DNA from: Sandaracinaceae bacterium
Lineage (GTDB): Bacteria; Myxococcota_A; Polyangia; Polyangiales; Houyiibacteriaceae
DNA length: 64,000 nucleotides
Assembly: GCA_020633055.1 (NCBI GenBank)
Contig: JACKEJ010000005.1
Location: 310,001-374,000, forward strand
Reading direction: 5' to 3'
Shown here: positions 1-8,182 of the stretch, piece by piece
How positions within the stretch are numbered: position 1 is the stretch's first letter
Layout of the letters: the number at the start of each line of letters is the position of its first letter
The notes under the pieces: model-generated
What the model was told of the DNA's origin: nothing
Databases searched by the model: none
The model's input: only the letters and a program-made list of their open reading frames with translations
Position numbers and translations under genes: made by a program

Positions 1-1
1 C

Positions 2-382
2 GCGTCGTTCGAGGACCCCGAGCGCTTCGTCGGGGTCACGACGCTGGGCGGTCCGGATCTGCGCGTCGAGCGCTCCTCGGCGGGACGCAACATCCTGCGC
101 CTGTACGCCGACGCCTACGGCACGGCCCTGCCCGTGGGCATCGAGGGCGGCTCGCTGGACGTGCCCACGTCGAGCGTCGTGTTCGCGGCGGCCGTCGTGC
201 CGGACGAGGGCGACGCGCTGCCGTTCGTCATCGCCGCCGACAACCCGACCTTCGGCCGCGTGCAGAACTTCGCGCCCCTCGAGGAGTACGACCCCAGCGT
301 CGTGCGGATGGGGAACACGTACCTGATCTACTTCGCGGACGACGTGGGGCCGCGGGTGGCGCAGAACCCCGTGCGCGACTGA
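2..382 (+). CDS. C-terminal part of an unknown, possibly propeller-type protein (truncated by window start)
   Basis: The frame is open from the first bases of the window and ends with TGA at 380-382, so only about the last 126 residues are present. The visible part is rich in beta-strand-like segments and ends with a stretch containing VRMGNTYLIYFADD. That pattern is reminiscent of repeat blades in secreted propeller or glycosidase-like proteins, but it is too short to assign a family. No membrane segment or sorting tail is visible at the C-terminus. The next gene is convergent, 57 bases away. Function is unknown; the coding call rests on the long open frame and codon use like its neighbours. 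Confidence 0.6.
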   Translation, partial: ASFEDPERFVGVTTLGGPDLRVERSSAGRNILRLYADAYGTALPVGIEGGSLDVPTSSVVFAAAVVPDEGDALPFVIAADNPTFGRVQNFAPLEEYDPSVVRMGNTYLIYFADDVGPRVAQNPVRD

Positions 383-439
383 AGGCCTCGGACGCGAGCT
401 CGGTAGCGCGTTGCAGGCCAGCTGCGAACGCGGTCGGCC

Positions 440-2203
440 CTACTCGTCCAGGTCGAGCCGCAGCGAGCCGCCGCCGAGGCTGAAGCTGCTGGGGTCCCCC
501 ATCAGGATGGTGGGATCGCCGGGCTGGCCGTGCTGGATGGGGCTCTCGCGCTCGTCGTCCGAGAGCAGCGAGGGACCGCTGCCAGCCGCTCCTCCGAGAC
601 CAGGCGCGCCACCGAGACCCGGGACCCCGGGCACGCCGTCGAGGCTCAGGCCGGAGCCCAGCTCGAACTCGTCGTCTTCCCAGTCCTCGTCAAGCGCGTC
701 GTCCTCGAGCTCGTCCAGCTCGTCGTCCTCGATAGGCTCCTCGAGCGCCGTGGGCCCGAGCATCTGCAAGATGAGCGCGCTCACCCGCTCGCGCATGGAC
801 TCCGGCGTGAGCTCCACCGCACGACGAGCTGCACGTCGCATGGCGTCGAAGTCGCCAGCCTGGCGAAACACCTGCGCCACCTGGATGTGCGCCTGGGGGT
901 CGAGCCCCGCCTGGGTGAGCGCCTGACGCGCGTAGCGCACGGCCTCCCCCGGGTTGCCCGTCTCCAGCTCCAACATCGCGAACCACACGGCGAGCTTCTG
1001 CAAACCCGGCTCGAGCCGGCGCGCCTCCTCGAGCTCGTCTCGCGCGCGCCCGTCTTCTCCGCCTTGGAGATAGATGAGGCCGTTGAAGGCGTGCGCCAGC
1101 GCGTAGTCGGGGAACTCCTCGAGCGCTGCCGCCACCTCGCGGCTCGCGCCATCGAAGTCGTTGGTGGCGATGAGCACACCGGCCCGCGAGAGGCGCCGCG
1201 GTGCGTCCGCCCGGATCTCGGCGGCGGAGCTGAGCTCGCGGATGGCCTCCTCGTGCGAGCCGCTGCTCAGCAACACGGCAGCGCGGACGCCGCGCGCATA
1301 CGGGGCGCGACCATCCAGACGCAGTGCGTGCTCGGCGCGCTGCATGGCGCGTGGGCCGTCATGCTGATGCACGTTCCTGTAGAGCGCGTCGAGGCTCATC
1401 ATGGCCGCGACGGCCTGCGTGTCGTCGAGGACCCGCACCGCCCCTTCGGCAGGCGCGCTCGTGCGGCCCCCGTAGGGGTCCAGGTACGTGGGGTCGCCGA
1501 CTCCGGGCTCGCCTTCGTAGACGGCCACCACGAAGTAGCCGATCTGCCCTGAGGGGTCGGGGGGCCGACGGTCGCCTTCGAACCTCCACGCCTCGGCGAG
1601 CATCGCCGGAACGCCGGCCGAGCGCAGCGCCGCCACGGCCGCCCCCGCCACCTCGAGCGGATAGAGGTGCTGGTCCGCCTCGTCGAGGTCGTCCGCCACG
1701 GCGGACGGAAGCTTGGGCGCCGTCTCGCGCGGGACGTCCATTGGCCACGCGACGAACGCCCCCGCGGCAGCGCGCTCACGCAGCAGCGCGACCACGCCAC
1801 GGGCCTTCTCGAGGGCCCCCGACTTGCCCTCCGTCCCCTGCTCCCCGAGGTGGGTGATGGCGTCGTTCGCGCTGAAGAACCCCACGTAGGGCTCGGGCGT
1901 GACGTCACGCGCCGCGAGGTGCCCCTGCAGCTCCGTGCGCGACAGCGGATGCATGGGGACGTCGCCCGCCACGGCGGGGGTCCCCGCGCTGCGGTTCATC
2001 AACAGATAGCCACCTCCGAGCAACGCCACCGCGAGCAACGCCGCCGCGGGCGCCCACACGTTGCGCTCGCCGGACGCTGCGCTCGCCTTCGGCTCCTCGC
2101 GGGCCTCGAGCCCTCCTTTGCGCATGCAGGAGGGGCAGCGCTTGGGAGGCTCGGTGCCCTCGTGGTCGAAACGGTGATCGCAGTGAACGCAGAGATATCG
2201 CAT
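440..2203 (-). CDS. Zinc-ribbon, single-pass membrane protein with TPR repeats
   Basis: A 587-residue protein. I place the start at 2203 because the zinc ribbon then begins the protein (MRYLCVHCDHRF, then CPSC about 20 residues on: two CxxC knuckles). A single hydrophobic segment follows at about residues 48-65 (AAALLAVALLGGGYLLM). The middle contains a stretch resembling a transglutaminase-like or peptidase-like region with no clear catalytic motif, then several TPR-like helices (AHAFNGLIYLQGG, AHIQVAQVFRQAGDF). The C-terminal 100 residues are strongly acidic, then Gly/Leu-rich. This is a common architecture in Myxococcota for soluble-domain scaffolds of unknown function. It is divergent from the lipoprotein at 2347. 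The role is not assigned; TPRs imply protein-protein contact. Confidence 0.8.
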   Translation of the reverse strand: MRYLCVHCDHRFDHEGTEPPKRCPSCMRKGGLEAREEPKASAASGERNVWAPAAALLAVALLGGGYLLMNRSAGTPAVAGDVPMHPLSRTELQGHLAARDVTPEPYVGFFSANDAITHLGEQGTEGKSGALEKARGVVALLRERAAAGAFVAWPMDVPRETAPKLPSAVADDLDEADQHLYPLEVAGAAVAALRSAGVPAMLAEAWRFEGDRRPPDPSGQIGYFVVAVYEGEPGVGDPTYLDPYGGRTSAPAEGAVRVLDDTQAVAAMMSLDALYRNVHQHDGPRAMQRAEHALRLDGRAPYARGVRAAVLLSSGSHEEAIRELSSAAEIRADAPRRLSRAGVLIATNDFDGASREVAAALEEFPDYALAHAFNGLIYLQGGEDGRARDELEEARRLEPGLQKLAVWFAMLELETGNPGEAVRYARQALTQAGLDPQAHIQVAQVFRQAGDFDAMRRAARRAVELTPESMRERVSALILQMLGPTALEEPIEDDELDELEDDALDEDWEDDEFELGSGLSLDGVPGVPGLGGAPGLGGAAGSGPSLLSDDERESPIQHGQPGDPTILMGDPSSFSLGGGSLRLDLDE

Positions 2204-2346
2204 GTCTGGCGGCCAGCATGGCGCGGATCGGAAGGGCATGCCAACGCGGGGCCTGGCCGCCTGGCCGCCCTGCGCAACCCATCGAGAGCCCGCGCGATTC
2301 TCGACGTGCCGCTCGACCGAGGGACGGGGGCGGACATACTGCGCAC

Positions 2347-3000
2347 ATGGGTTCCTCCGAGACGGTGCGAGAGCGTGGGGCAGGAGCGCCGCGAGGGTCC
2401 CGTTCGGGACGCTCGTCCACGGGCAGGGCGCGGCGACGAGTCGACGCGGGGCTCGCGCTGCTGCTCACGTTCAGCGCCATCGGGTGCAGCGAGGGGCCGC
2501 CCGCGCCCCCCGACGAGCCCCCGGAGATCCCGCCTGGGCCGCGTCAGACGCCGAGCGGGCGCATGCCATACGGCGACCTGGACACCCTGTTCCCGGAGCG
2601 ACTCGGGCCCTACGAGCGCAGCGGCGTCACCGAGCGCAACCACGCCGAGGTGAACGAGGTGCACATCCCCAGCGCCCGGCAGCAGTACCTGGACGGTGAG
2701 CGCGAGGTCGTCATCGAGGTGTTCGACGCGCGCATGGCCGCGGTGTTGGCTCAAGGCTTCTACGCGGCCCGGATGCTGGAGTCGGATACGCTGGACGAGC
2801 TGGTGCGGGCCGAACGCGTGGCGGGCCAGGACGCGCTGCTGACGTGGACGCGCGCTGACGCGGAGAGCGCCGTTCAGGTGATGCTGCCTGGCGGCGTGCT
2901 GGCCCAGCTGCGCGTCTGGCCCGCCGATCGACGGGACCACGCCCTGCAGCTGCTGGCCGCGGTGGACCTCGAGGGCCTCGGGAGGCGGCTGCACCGATGA
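2347..3000 (+). CDS. Putative lipoprotein of unknown function
   Basis: A 217-residue protein. The start at 2347 (ATGGGTTCC) gives an Arg-rich N-region, a hydrophobic core (AGLALLLTFSAIGC) and a Cys at the expected lipidation site, so it should be an exported lipoprotein. A short Pro/Glu-rich linker follows, then a globular domain of about 150 residues with no motif I recognise. Part of it (FDARMAAVLAQGFYAARM) looks helical. Its stop codon overlaps the next gene's start in an ATGA, indicating translational coupling with the YkgJ-type protein. No function is assigned. Confidence 0.75.
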   Translation: MGSSETVRERGAGAPRGSRSGRSSTGRARRRVDAGLALLLTFSAIGCSEGPPAPPDEPPEIPPGPRQTPSGRMPYGDLDTLFPERLGPYERSGVTERNHAEVNEVHIPSARQQYLDGEREVVIEVFDARMAAVLAQGFYAARMLESDTLDELVRAERVAGQDALLTWTRADAESAVQVMLPGGVLAQLRVWPADRRDHALQLLAAVDLEGLGRRLHR

Positions 3001-3323
3001 GCGCAGACGACCCGGCGGAGCTCGACTGCCTCACCTGTGGGGCCTGCTGTCGCACCGGCCACGACGGGCGCATCCTGATACCTCCCGAGGACCTGCTGCG
3101 CTGGAAGGAGCTCGGCCGCACAGACATCGCAGACGCGATCCAGCCAGGACACTTCGGCCTCGTGGCCTTCGCGACACACGCGGACGGCAGCTGCGTGCAC
3201 CTCGGGACCGAAGCCAGCGACAACGCCTGCCGCATCTACGCGCTGCGGGGCACCACGTGCCGCGAGTTCGAGCGCGGAAGTTCACAGTGCATGGAATTTC
3301 GGCGCGACTTCGGGGTACGCTGA
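2997..3323 (+). CDS. YkgJ-family cysteine-cluster protein
   Basis: A 108-residue protein with the N-terminal signature CLTCGACCRTG (CxxCxxCC) followed by further cysteines (GSCVHLG, NACRIY, TTCREFERG, SQC). This is the spacing of the YkgJ/Fe-S or zinc cysteine-cluster family (established family pattern). The molecular role of the family is poorly defined; a metal-binding redox or chelatase function is usually suggested. It overlaps the preceding lipoprotein gene by 4 bases, so the two are probably co-translated, and another lipoprotein gene follows 46 bases later. The length is typical for the family. Confidence 0.85.
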   Translation: MSADDPAELDCLTCGACCRTGHDGRILIPPEDLLRWKELGRTDIADAIQPGHFGLVAFATHADGSCVHLGTEASDNACRIYALRGTTCREFERGSSQCMEFRRDFGVR

Positions 3324-3369
3324 CGCGCACATCCACACGGGCATGGCCCGTCCGACCCAGGAAGACACG

Positions 3370-3897
3370 ATGAAAAAGACCCGCTACGGCATCTCCGGCT
3401 GCGCCCTCGTGGCCCTCACGGCCCTCGCGCTCTCCGGTTGCGGCCTCTTCGGACCGCCCGAGCCCGTCAACCAGACGCACAACGGGAGCCTTGCCACCGG
3501 TGATGACATCAACTCCACGGACGGCTCGCTGCAGGACGACTACACCATCCGTGTGCAGCAGGGCTGGGTCATCACGGCCGTGCTCAGCGCCCCCCAGTTC
3601 GACCCTTACGTGTGGATCCTCTCGCCCAACCAGTCGAACGCCCAGCAGCTGGCTTCACAACCGGGGACACACGTCGTGACGCTCACGCACACGGCGGAGA
3701 CCTCGGGCAATTTCATCGTCCGCGCCAACAGCAACACGGCGGGCCAGACGGGTGACTACAACCTGCAGATCACGGCTGGCCCCCCGGGCACGGCCGCGCC
3801 CGCCCCGGCCCCCGCGGCCGCCCCCGGCGCCCCGGTCCCGCCTCCCGGCGCCCCGGTCCCGCCCCCGGGTGCCCCCACCGCCCCGCCCGCACAGTGA
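3370..3897 (+). CDS. Small lipoprotein with PPC-like beta domain and Pro/Ala tail
   Basis: A 175-residue protein. The ATG at 3370 is preceded by AGGA about 8 bases upstream and starts MKKTRYGISGC, followed by a hydrophobic core and a lipobox-like LSGC. The body (about residues 30-135) has strand-rich sequence with DDYTIRVQQGWVITAVLSA, a phrase typical of pre-peptidase C-terminal-like beta-sandwiches that follow secreted enzymes. The last 40 residues are Pro/Ala/Gly-rich with a short tandem repeat of APGAPVPPP units. It is probably a cell-surface or periplasmic lipoprotein; ligand unknown. The repeat region 3983-4145 lies just downstream. Confidence 0.75.
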   Translation: MKKTRYGISGCALVALTALALSGCGLFGPPEPVNQTHNGSLATGDDINSTDGSLQDDYTIRVQQGWVITAVLSAPQFDPYVWILSPNQSNAQQLASQPGTHVVTLTHTAETSGNFIVRANSNTAGQTGDYNLQITAGPPGTAAPAPAPAAAPGAPVPPPGAPVPPPGAPTAPPAQ

Positions 3898-4257
3898 TGT
3901 CCGGGCGGATCGCGATCACCTGAGGTTGCTGACCCGAACTCTCAGAGGCCGTCTCAGAGACACCACGAGTCCCTATTCATGGGCACCTCGGACTGAGGAG
4001 CTGTCTCAGAACGGCAGACCATCCTGAAACAGGGGCACCCCGGACTTCAATACTGAAGTCCGGGGCAGCATCCTTTCGAGCACCCGGCTACCGCCGGGCA
4101 CTCGGAAAAGTCCTCCCCACAAGGGGGAGGACTGTCTTGCTCGGCCCATCGACAGGTTTGCAGGCAAGGCGCGACGACGAGTCGATGCGTGCATCGGCGG
4201 GGAGGAGCAACGCCGCCTGCGGGCCTTCGGACAAGCCAAACTCGCCAGCATCGCGCT
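3898..4257. other. 360-bp gene-free region carrying a multi-hairpin repeat
   Basis: There is no credible gene between the lipoprotein stop at 3897 and the convergent transporter gene ending at 4258. It holds copy 1 of an interspersed repeat (3983-4145, see separate entry). It also holds GCGATCACCTGA near 3910-3922, a short sequence whose reverse complement recurs inside copy 2 at 41047-41058. The remainder (4146-4257) has no structure I recognise and is not shared with copy 2. Confidence 0.7.
3983..4145 (+). repeat. Multi-hairpin interspersed repeat, copy 1
   Basis: Three hairpins in a row. First, CCCCGGACTTCA (4038-4049) pairs perfectly with TGAAGTCCGGGG (4054-4065). Second, CCCGGC (4083-4088) pairs with GCCGGG (4093-4098). 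Third, AGTCCTCCCC (4109-4118) pairs with GGGGAGGACT (4124-4133). The block 4032-4145 recurs almost unchanged in reverse orientation at about 41155-41259, and the left flank plus first hairpin (3983-4070) recurs in direct orientation at 40963-41043. It sits between two convergent genes, so it could also act as a bidirectional transcription terminator. Confidence 0.85.
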
Positions 4258-5721
4258 CTAAACGGCGCCCGCCACGCTGGCCGTCATGCACGCCGCCAAC
4301 GCACCGCCGATCATCGCCCGCAGACCGAGCCGCGCCACGTCCGCGCGCCTGCTCGGCGCGATGCTCCCGATGCCGCCCACCTGGATGGCGATCGAGCTGA
4401 AGTTCGCGAAGCCGCAGAGCGCGTACGTGACCAGCACCACCGAGCGCGGAGAGAGCGCCTCGGGCGTGGTGCGCAGGGTCTCCCCCAGGTGCAGGTAGGA
4501 CACGAACTCGTTCAGGACGATCTTCTCGCCCAAGAACCCCGCGACGAGACCGCACTCCCCGACGTCGACACCCATCAGGAACGCGACCGGCCAGAACACG
4601 ACGCCCAGGATCTGCTCGAGCGTCACTGCCGTGGCGCTCGCCCCCGTGAGATGGTTGTAGGCGTCGAAGGGGACGGCCAGCAGCGCGTTGGCGAGCGCCA
4701 CCAGCGCCACGAAGGCGAGCAGCATGGCGCCCACGTTGAGCGCCAACATGAGCCCCTCCGACGCCCCCCGCGCCGCGGCCTCGATGACGTTCGCGTCGAC
4801 CTTCTCGAGAGTCAGGTCCACGCCAGATGCCGTGGCGGAGGTCTCGGTCTCGGGCTGCATGACCTTCGCGATCACCAAGGCAGCCGGCGCGCTCATCACG
4901 CTGGCTGCGATGAGGTGGCCCGCGATGTCGGGGAAGTACGCCTGCAGCATGCCGACGTAGGCGGCCAGCACGCCGCCAGCCACCGTCGCGAACCCGCCCA
5001 CCATGATGGCCATCAGCTCGGAGCGGGTCATCGCGTCGAGGTACGGACGGACCACCAACGGCGCCTCGGTCTGTCCCACGAAGATGTTGGCGGCCGCAGA
5101 CAGGGTCTCCGAGCCGCTGGTGCGCATGGTGCGCTGCATGACCCAGGCGATGGCCGCGACCATGCGCTGCATCACACCCACGTGGTAGAGCACCGCCATC
5201 AGCGCAGAGAAGAAGATGATGGTGGGCAGCACTTTGAGCGCCAGCGGCGCGCGCGCCAGGAAGGTCCCAGCCTCCCCCGGCTGAGCCCCCACCCAGAGGT
5301 CCGTGGTGTACGCGCCGAACAGGAAGCTCGTGCCGCGGTCGGTGTAACCGAGCAGCGCGACCACGCCGTCGTTCAGGAACGAGAAGAGCGCCAGGCCCAC
5401 CCGCGTCTTCAGCGCGAACAGACCGAACAGGAGCTGCAGGCCGAGGCCCCACGCAATGATGCGCCTCGGGATGCGGCGCCGATCGCTGGACATCAGCCAC
5501 GCGAGGCCCACGAACGCAAACAGACCGAACGCGCTGGTGAGGCGCTGCGTGACGGTGGACTCGGGCGCGCCACGCTGCGCCGTGAGCGAGATGGGCTCGG
5601 GCGTCGCGTCCGCCTGGGCCGCCGCCGGCGCGTCGTCTTGGGCACTCGCAACAACGGGGCGCAGCGTGAGCGCGAGGCTGGCGAGGAGGGCGAGCACGAC
5701 CAGCGGGCGAGCGACGGGCAT
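4258..5721 (-). CDS. Concentrative nucleoside transporter, NupC/CNT family
   Basis: Likely a cation-coupled symporter importing nucleosides across the inner membrane. With the start at 5721 the protein is 487 residues, longer than typical bacterial NupC (about 400) because of an N-terminal signal-like segment and an Ala/Asp-rich stretch before the first core helix. Family motifs are visible in order: NIFVGQTEAPLVVRPYL, GEKIVLNEFVSY and ALCGFANFSSIAIQVGGIG, the CNT Na+/nucleoside-binding elements. At least eight hydrophobic segments are present. An upstream in-frame ATG at 5751 would add ten non-hydrophobic residues and is less likely. Substrate preference cannot be read from sequence alone. 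Confidence 0.9.
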   Translation of the reverse strand: MPVARPLVVLALLASLALTLRPVVASAQDDAPAAAQADATPEPISLTAQRGAPESTVTQRLTSAFGLFAFVGLAWLMSSDRRRIPRRIIAWGLGLQLLFGLFALKTRVGLALFSFLNDGVVALLGYTDRGTSFLFGAYTTDLWVGAQPGEAGTFLARAPLALKVLPTIIFFSALMAVLYHVGVMQRMVAAIAWVMQRTMRTSGSETLSAAANIFVGQTEAPLVVRPYLDAMTRSELMAIMVGGFATVAGGVLAAYVGMLQAYFPDIAGHLIAASVMSAPAALVIAKVMQPETETSATASGVDLTLEKVDANVIEAAARGASEGLMLALNVGAMLLAFVALVALANALLAVPFDAYNHLTGASATAVTLEQILGVVFWPVAFLMGVDVGECGLVAGFLGEKIVLNEFVSYLHLGETLRTTPEALSPRSVVLVTYALCGFANFSSIAIQVGGIGSIAPSRRADVARLGLRAMIGGALAACMTASVAGAV

Positions 5722-5904
5722 CAGGCTTGCTGGCGTATCACAGCCGGCCACTCGGGTGGCGCAGGAATGCGCTGCGCCACCATCCGCGCTGCCGCGCCAG
5801 GCTCTGCGCGGGCCGCTCCCCAGGCGACAGTGTGGTCGGCGGACGGAAGCCCGTGCTGCTTGGACGGGAGGGACGCGCGGTGCAGCCGAAGGCAGGCGAG
5901 CGCG

Positions 5905-6562
5905 TCAGATCCGAAGCCCCACGCCGACGTATGGCCCCACGCCGAACGCGCGCTGCTCGAACGCCTTGCCGGGCATGTGGACATCGAAGTCGGCGCCCGC
6001 GTGGATCATCCAGTCGCGGCTGCCGCGCAGGTGGATCTCGATGCCCAGCTGCGACACCAGGGTGGGCGAGAAGCGCAGCGTGCGGTCCAGCTCGTTGCCC
6101 CACCAGCTCAGCCGGAGACCGCCCATCAGGTAGGGCACCAGCGTCTCGTTCACCTCGAAGCGCAGGCGCGCGCCGAAGCCGACGAACGGACCGTACGCCG
6201 TGACGCGCCCGGAGCCCAAGGGGTCTCGGGCGCCGAACTGCTGGAAGCCGGCGTGCCCCTCGATGACCAGGATGTCGATGGCGTACCCGGCGCGCACCGT
6301 GAGCTTGGTCCCGAGCGACGGGTCGTAGGCGTCCTCGCTGTCCAACATCCCGCAGGGGCCAGCGCGAGACGTTGAGGTGCCGGCGACCGGCCACCTCCTC
6401 CTGAGCCTGAGCGCGCGCGGCCAGTGGCAGCGAGGCCCACGTCAGGAGCGCGAGCGCGAGGGCCCCGGCCCCGGCGGCGAAGCCGAGGCGACGCGGGTGC
6501 CGAGCAGACCGATGCCGGGTGGGGCTCACGGGTGTCGCGTGTCTCACGGAGGAGTGGGTCAT
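5905..6562 (-). pseudogene. Outer-membrane beta-barrel protein gene, apparently frameshifted
   Basis: From 6562 one frame encodes a good signal peptide: an Arg-rich N-region, then GALALALLTWASLPLAARAQAQ with AxA cleavage. That frame runs on into unrelated sequence. A second frame, from about 6350 to 5905, encodes 147 residues of alternating amphipathic strands ending in GPYVGVGLRI, typical of a small outer-membrane barrel. The two join sensibly near 6350-6355 if one base is removed from the run around GCGGGAT (...RWPLR / MLDSEDAYDP...). So this is one gene split by a single-base indel, either an assembly error or a true mutation. Without a shift, only the leaderless 5905-6348 part would be made. 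It lies 33 bases downstream of yajQ. Confidence 0.65.
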
Positions 6563-6595
6563 GAGCGAGCTTCTGGGGGCCACGCCGGCCGAAGG

Positions 6596-7081
6596 TCAAT
6601 CGCGGAAGTTCTTGTACTGGAGCGACATCTCGAGGTCTTGCCCGCGCAGGTAGGCGATGGCCTCTTGGAGGTCGTCGCGCTTCTTGCCGCTGACGCGGAC
6701 GACGTCGCCCTGGATGCTGGGTTGCACCTTGAGCTTGCTGTCCTTGAGGGCCTTCACGACCTTCTTGGCGCCGTCCTTGTCGATGCCCTGCTTCAGGTTG
6801 ATGACCTGCTGGCTGGCACCTCCGCCCACCGCCTTGATGGGCTGCGCGTCCAGCGCCAGCAGCGACACGCCGCGCTTCACCAGCTTGCCGTGCAGCACCT
6901 CGAGCACGGCGGCCACACGGTTCTCGCTGTTGGCGCGGATGACGATGGTCTGGTCCTTGAGCTCCACCGACGCGTCCGTGCCCTTGAAGTCGAAGCGCTG
7001 CGCCACCTCCTTCTGGGCCTGGTCCAGGGCGTTCTTCACTTCTTGCAGATCCAGCTCGGACACGACGTCGAATGTCGGCAC
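6596..7081 (-). CDS. yajQ: YajQ-family (DUF520) nucleotide/c-di-GMP-binding protein
   Basis: A 161-residue protein. The GTG start at 7081 gives the family-standard N-terminus MPTFDVVSELDLQEVKNALD; GGAG lies about 8 bases upstream, and any earlier start would add Arg-rich nonsense. Family hallmarks include RFDFKGTDASVEL, SQQVINLKQGIDKDGAKKVVK and VRVSGKKRDDLQEAI. The fold is two ferredoxin-like halves. Members bind nucleic acids or cyclic di-GMP in some bacteria, but the cellular role varies. Length matches the family. It is the first of a minus-strand run with the barrel gene and the NupC transporter; no regulatory site is evident. Confidence 0.95.
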   Translation of the reverse strand: MPTFDVVSELDLQEVKNALDQAQKEVAQRFDFKGTDASVELKDQTIVIRANSENRVAAVLEVLHGKLVKRGVSLLALDAQPIKAVGGGASQQVINLKQGIDKDGAKKVVKALKDSKLKVQPSIQGDVVRVSGKKRDDLQEAIAYLRGQDLEMSLQYKNFRD

Positions 7082-7257
7082 GCAACAGCTCCTTCGAAAG
7101 GGTCGAGAGCGTCGCCGGGAGCGCGCTCGCGCATGCACCCGAGCACACGCGGGGCTCACCGTATCGGTGACCGTGCGGGTCCGCAAGCGGCGGACGTGCG
7201 GTGTCGCCATGGACCGCTCGTGTCCCGCGTCACGCGGCGTCGTTGGACGTCTCGGTC

Positions 7258-7863
7258 TCAGGGGAGCGCGAGCAGTCGCCCGTGCTGTCCTTCGTACGAA
7301 GGGAGCCCGGCCCGCATCGCGCCGACGTGCGGGCGCCGGGGCGGGTCGTTCCAGGCGTAGTCCAGCTGGCGCAGGAGCTCACCGCGCACCTGCTGATAGA
7401 ACGACGAGGCTTCTCGCACGGCGGAGACGAAACGCAGACTCTCGAACTCGAGAGGCGCGAGCTCGGACGGATGGACGCAGCGCAGCGTGCCCGCCCCGTC
7501 GCGCCAGGTGAGCAGCAGGTGCGCGCCGTGGATGTGGAGCGTGCGCTCGCCCGAAGCACACTCTCCCATCTCGGCGGCCGCCTCGAACCACAGCCCGGCG
7601 TAGCTGACGTAGTCGAGGGTCACCGGCAGAAAGTCCGCCTGGTCCTCGGCGAAACCCCACGGACCGACGGTGGACCAGAAGAGCAGACCGCCACAGAGGT
7701 CGTAGGGCGTGGGTGACCGAACGCGCCACCACGCGTCCAGGAGCCGCCGGACACGCACGCGGCCATCGGCTCGGACGAGCGCGTCGGCCGGGATGAAGTG
7801 CGCCTCGAAGTCTCGACGCGACGGGTCGATGGGCGAGACCTTGAAGCAGAAGCGCGCGCGCAT
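7258..7863 (-). CDS. Conserved-looking hypothetical protein
   Basis: A 201-residue protein; the ATG at 7863 starts MRARFCFKVSPIDPSRRDF. The frame stays open for 350 bases upstream, but that part is Arg/Gly-rich and reads as non-coding. The protein has mixed helix and strand with several Trp/Tyr-rich pieces (YDLCGGLLFWSTVGPWGF, LDYVSYAGLWFEAA) and no signal peptide or membrane segment. No family is recognised. It lies alone between yajQ and the ecm promoter region, divergent from ecm. Coding status is supported by codon bias and amino-acid composition. Confidence 0.6.
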   Translation of the reverse strand: MRARFCFKVSPIDPSRRDFEAHFIPADALVRADGRVRVRRLLDAWWRVRSPTPYDLCGGLLFWSTVGPWGFAEDQADFLPVTLDYVSYAGLWFEAAAEMGECASGERTLHIHGAHLLLTWRDGAGTLRCVHPSELAPLEFESLRFVSAVREASSFYQQVRGELLRQLDYAWNDPPRRPHVGAMRAGLPSYEGQHGRLLALP

Positions 7864-8182
7864 GCGGAGCGCCCACAGCGTAGCAGCCCCACTCGCGCCC
7901 CGCCCTCTGCCTGGTGCGCATCCGGAGCGTGCGCCCGGATGGTCGGTGGGGCAGCCCCAACGGCAAGGCGAAGCACCTGAAATGCAACGCGTTTCACCAT
8001 TCGTCCGGCGTCGCCGCGAATTGACAGGCCCTCCCCTGCGCACTAGCGTTCGACTCATGACGCGCAGCGGCATCCGCTGTCGCCGTGCGTCACGTCCCTC
8101 CCCTGGCCGCGACCCCACGCCACGTGACACGCTCCGTGGAACAAGGCGCGGACCCACCCGCAGCCCCGGAAGCGAGCAGATC
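7864..8182. other. 319-bp gene-free region upstream of ecm
   Basis: Divergent intergenic region between the hypothetical gene (start 7863) and ecm (start 8183). It contains one promoter-like sequence at 8021-8049 (separate entry) and a leader of about 130 bases before the ecm ATG. No cobalamin riboswitch core or repeat was seen in it. Confidence 0.6.
8021..8049 (+). promoter_or_regulatory. Sigma-70-type promoter for ecm
   Basis: TTGACA at 8021-8026 and TAGCGT at 8044-8049 are separated by exactly 17 bases, a consensus -35 and a passable -10 box. Transcription would start near 8056 and give a leader of about 127 bases before the ecm start at 8183. Myxobacterial housekeeping promoters resemble this form, but start-site mapping would be needed to confirm it. 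Confidence 0.5.

Noticed and set aside
440..2203. Long open frames on the strand opposite this and many other genes (for example opposite lnt, pbpC, the kinase and ccr)
   Set aside because: High third-position GC creates long antisense open frames. Their translations are Arg/His/Gly-rich, lack motifs or starts with ribosome-binding sites, and mirror real genes.
8050..8182. Cobalamin riboswitch in the ecm leader
   Set aside because: The 130-base leader has no B12-box-like core or the expected set of paired stems that I can see; a covariance-model search would settle it.
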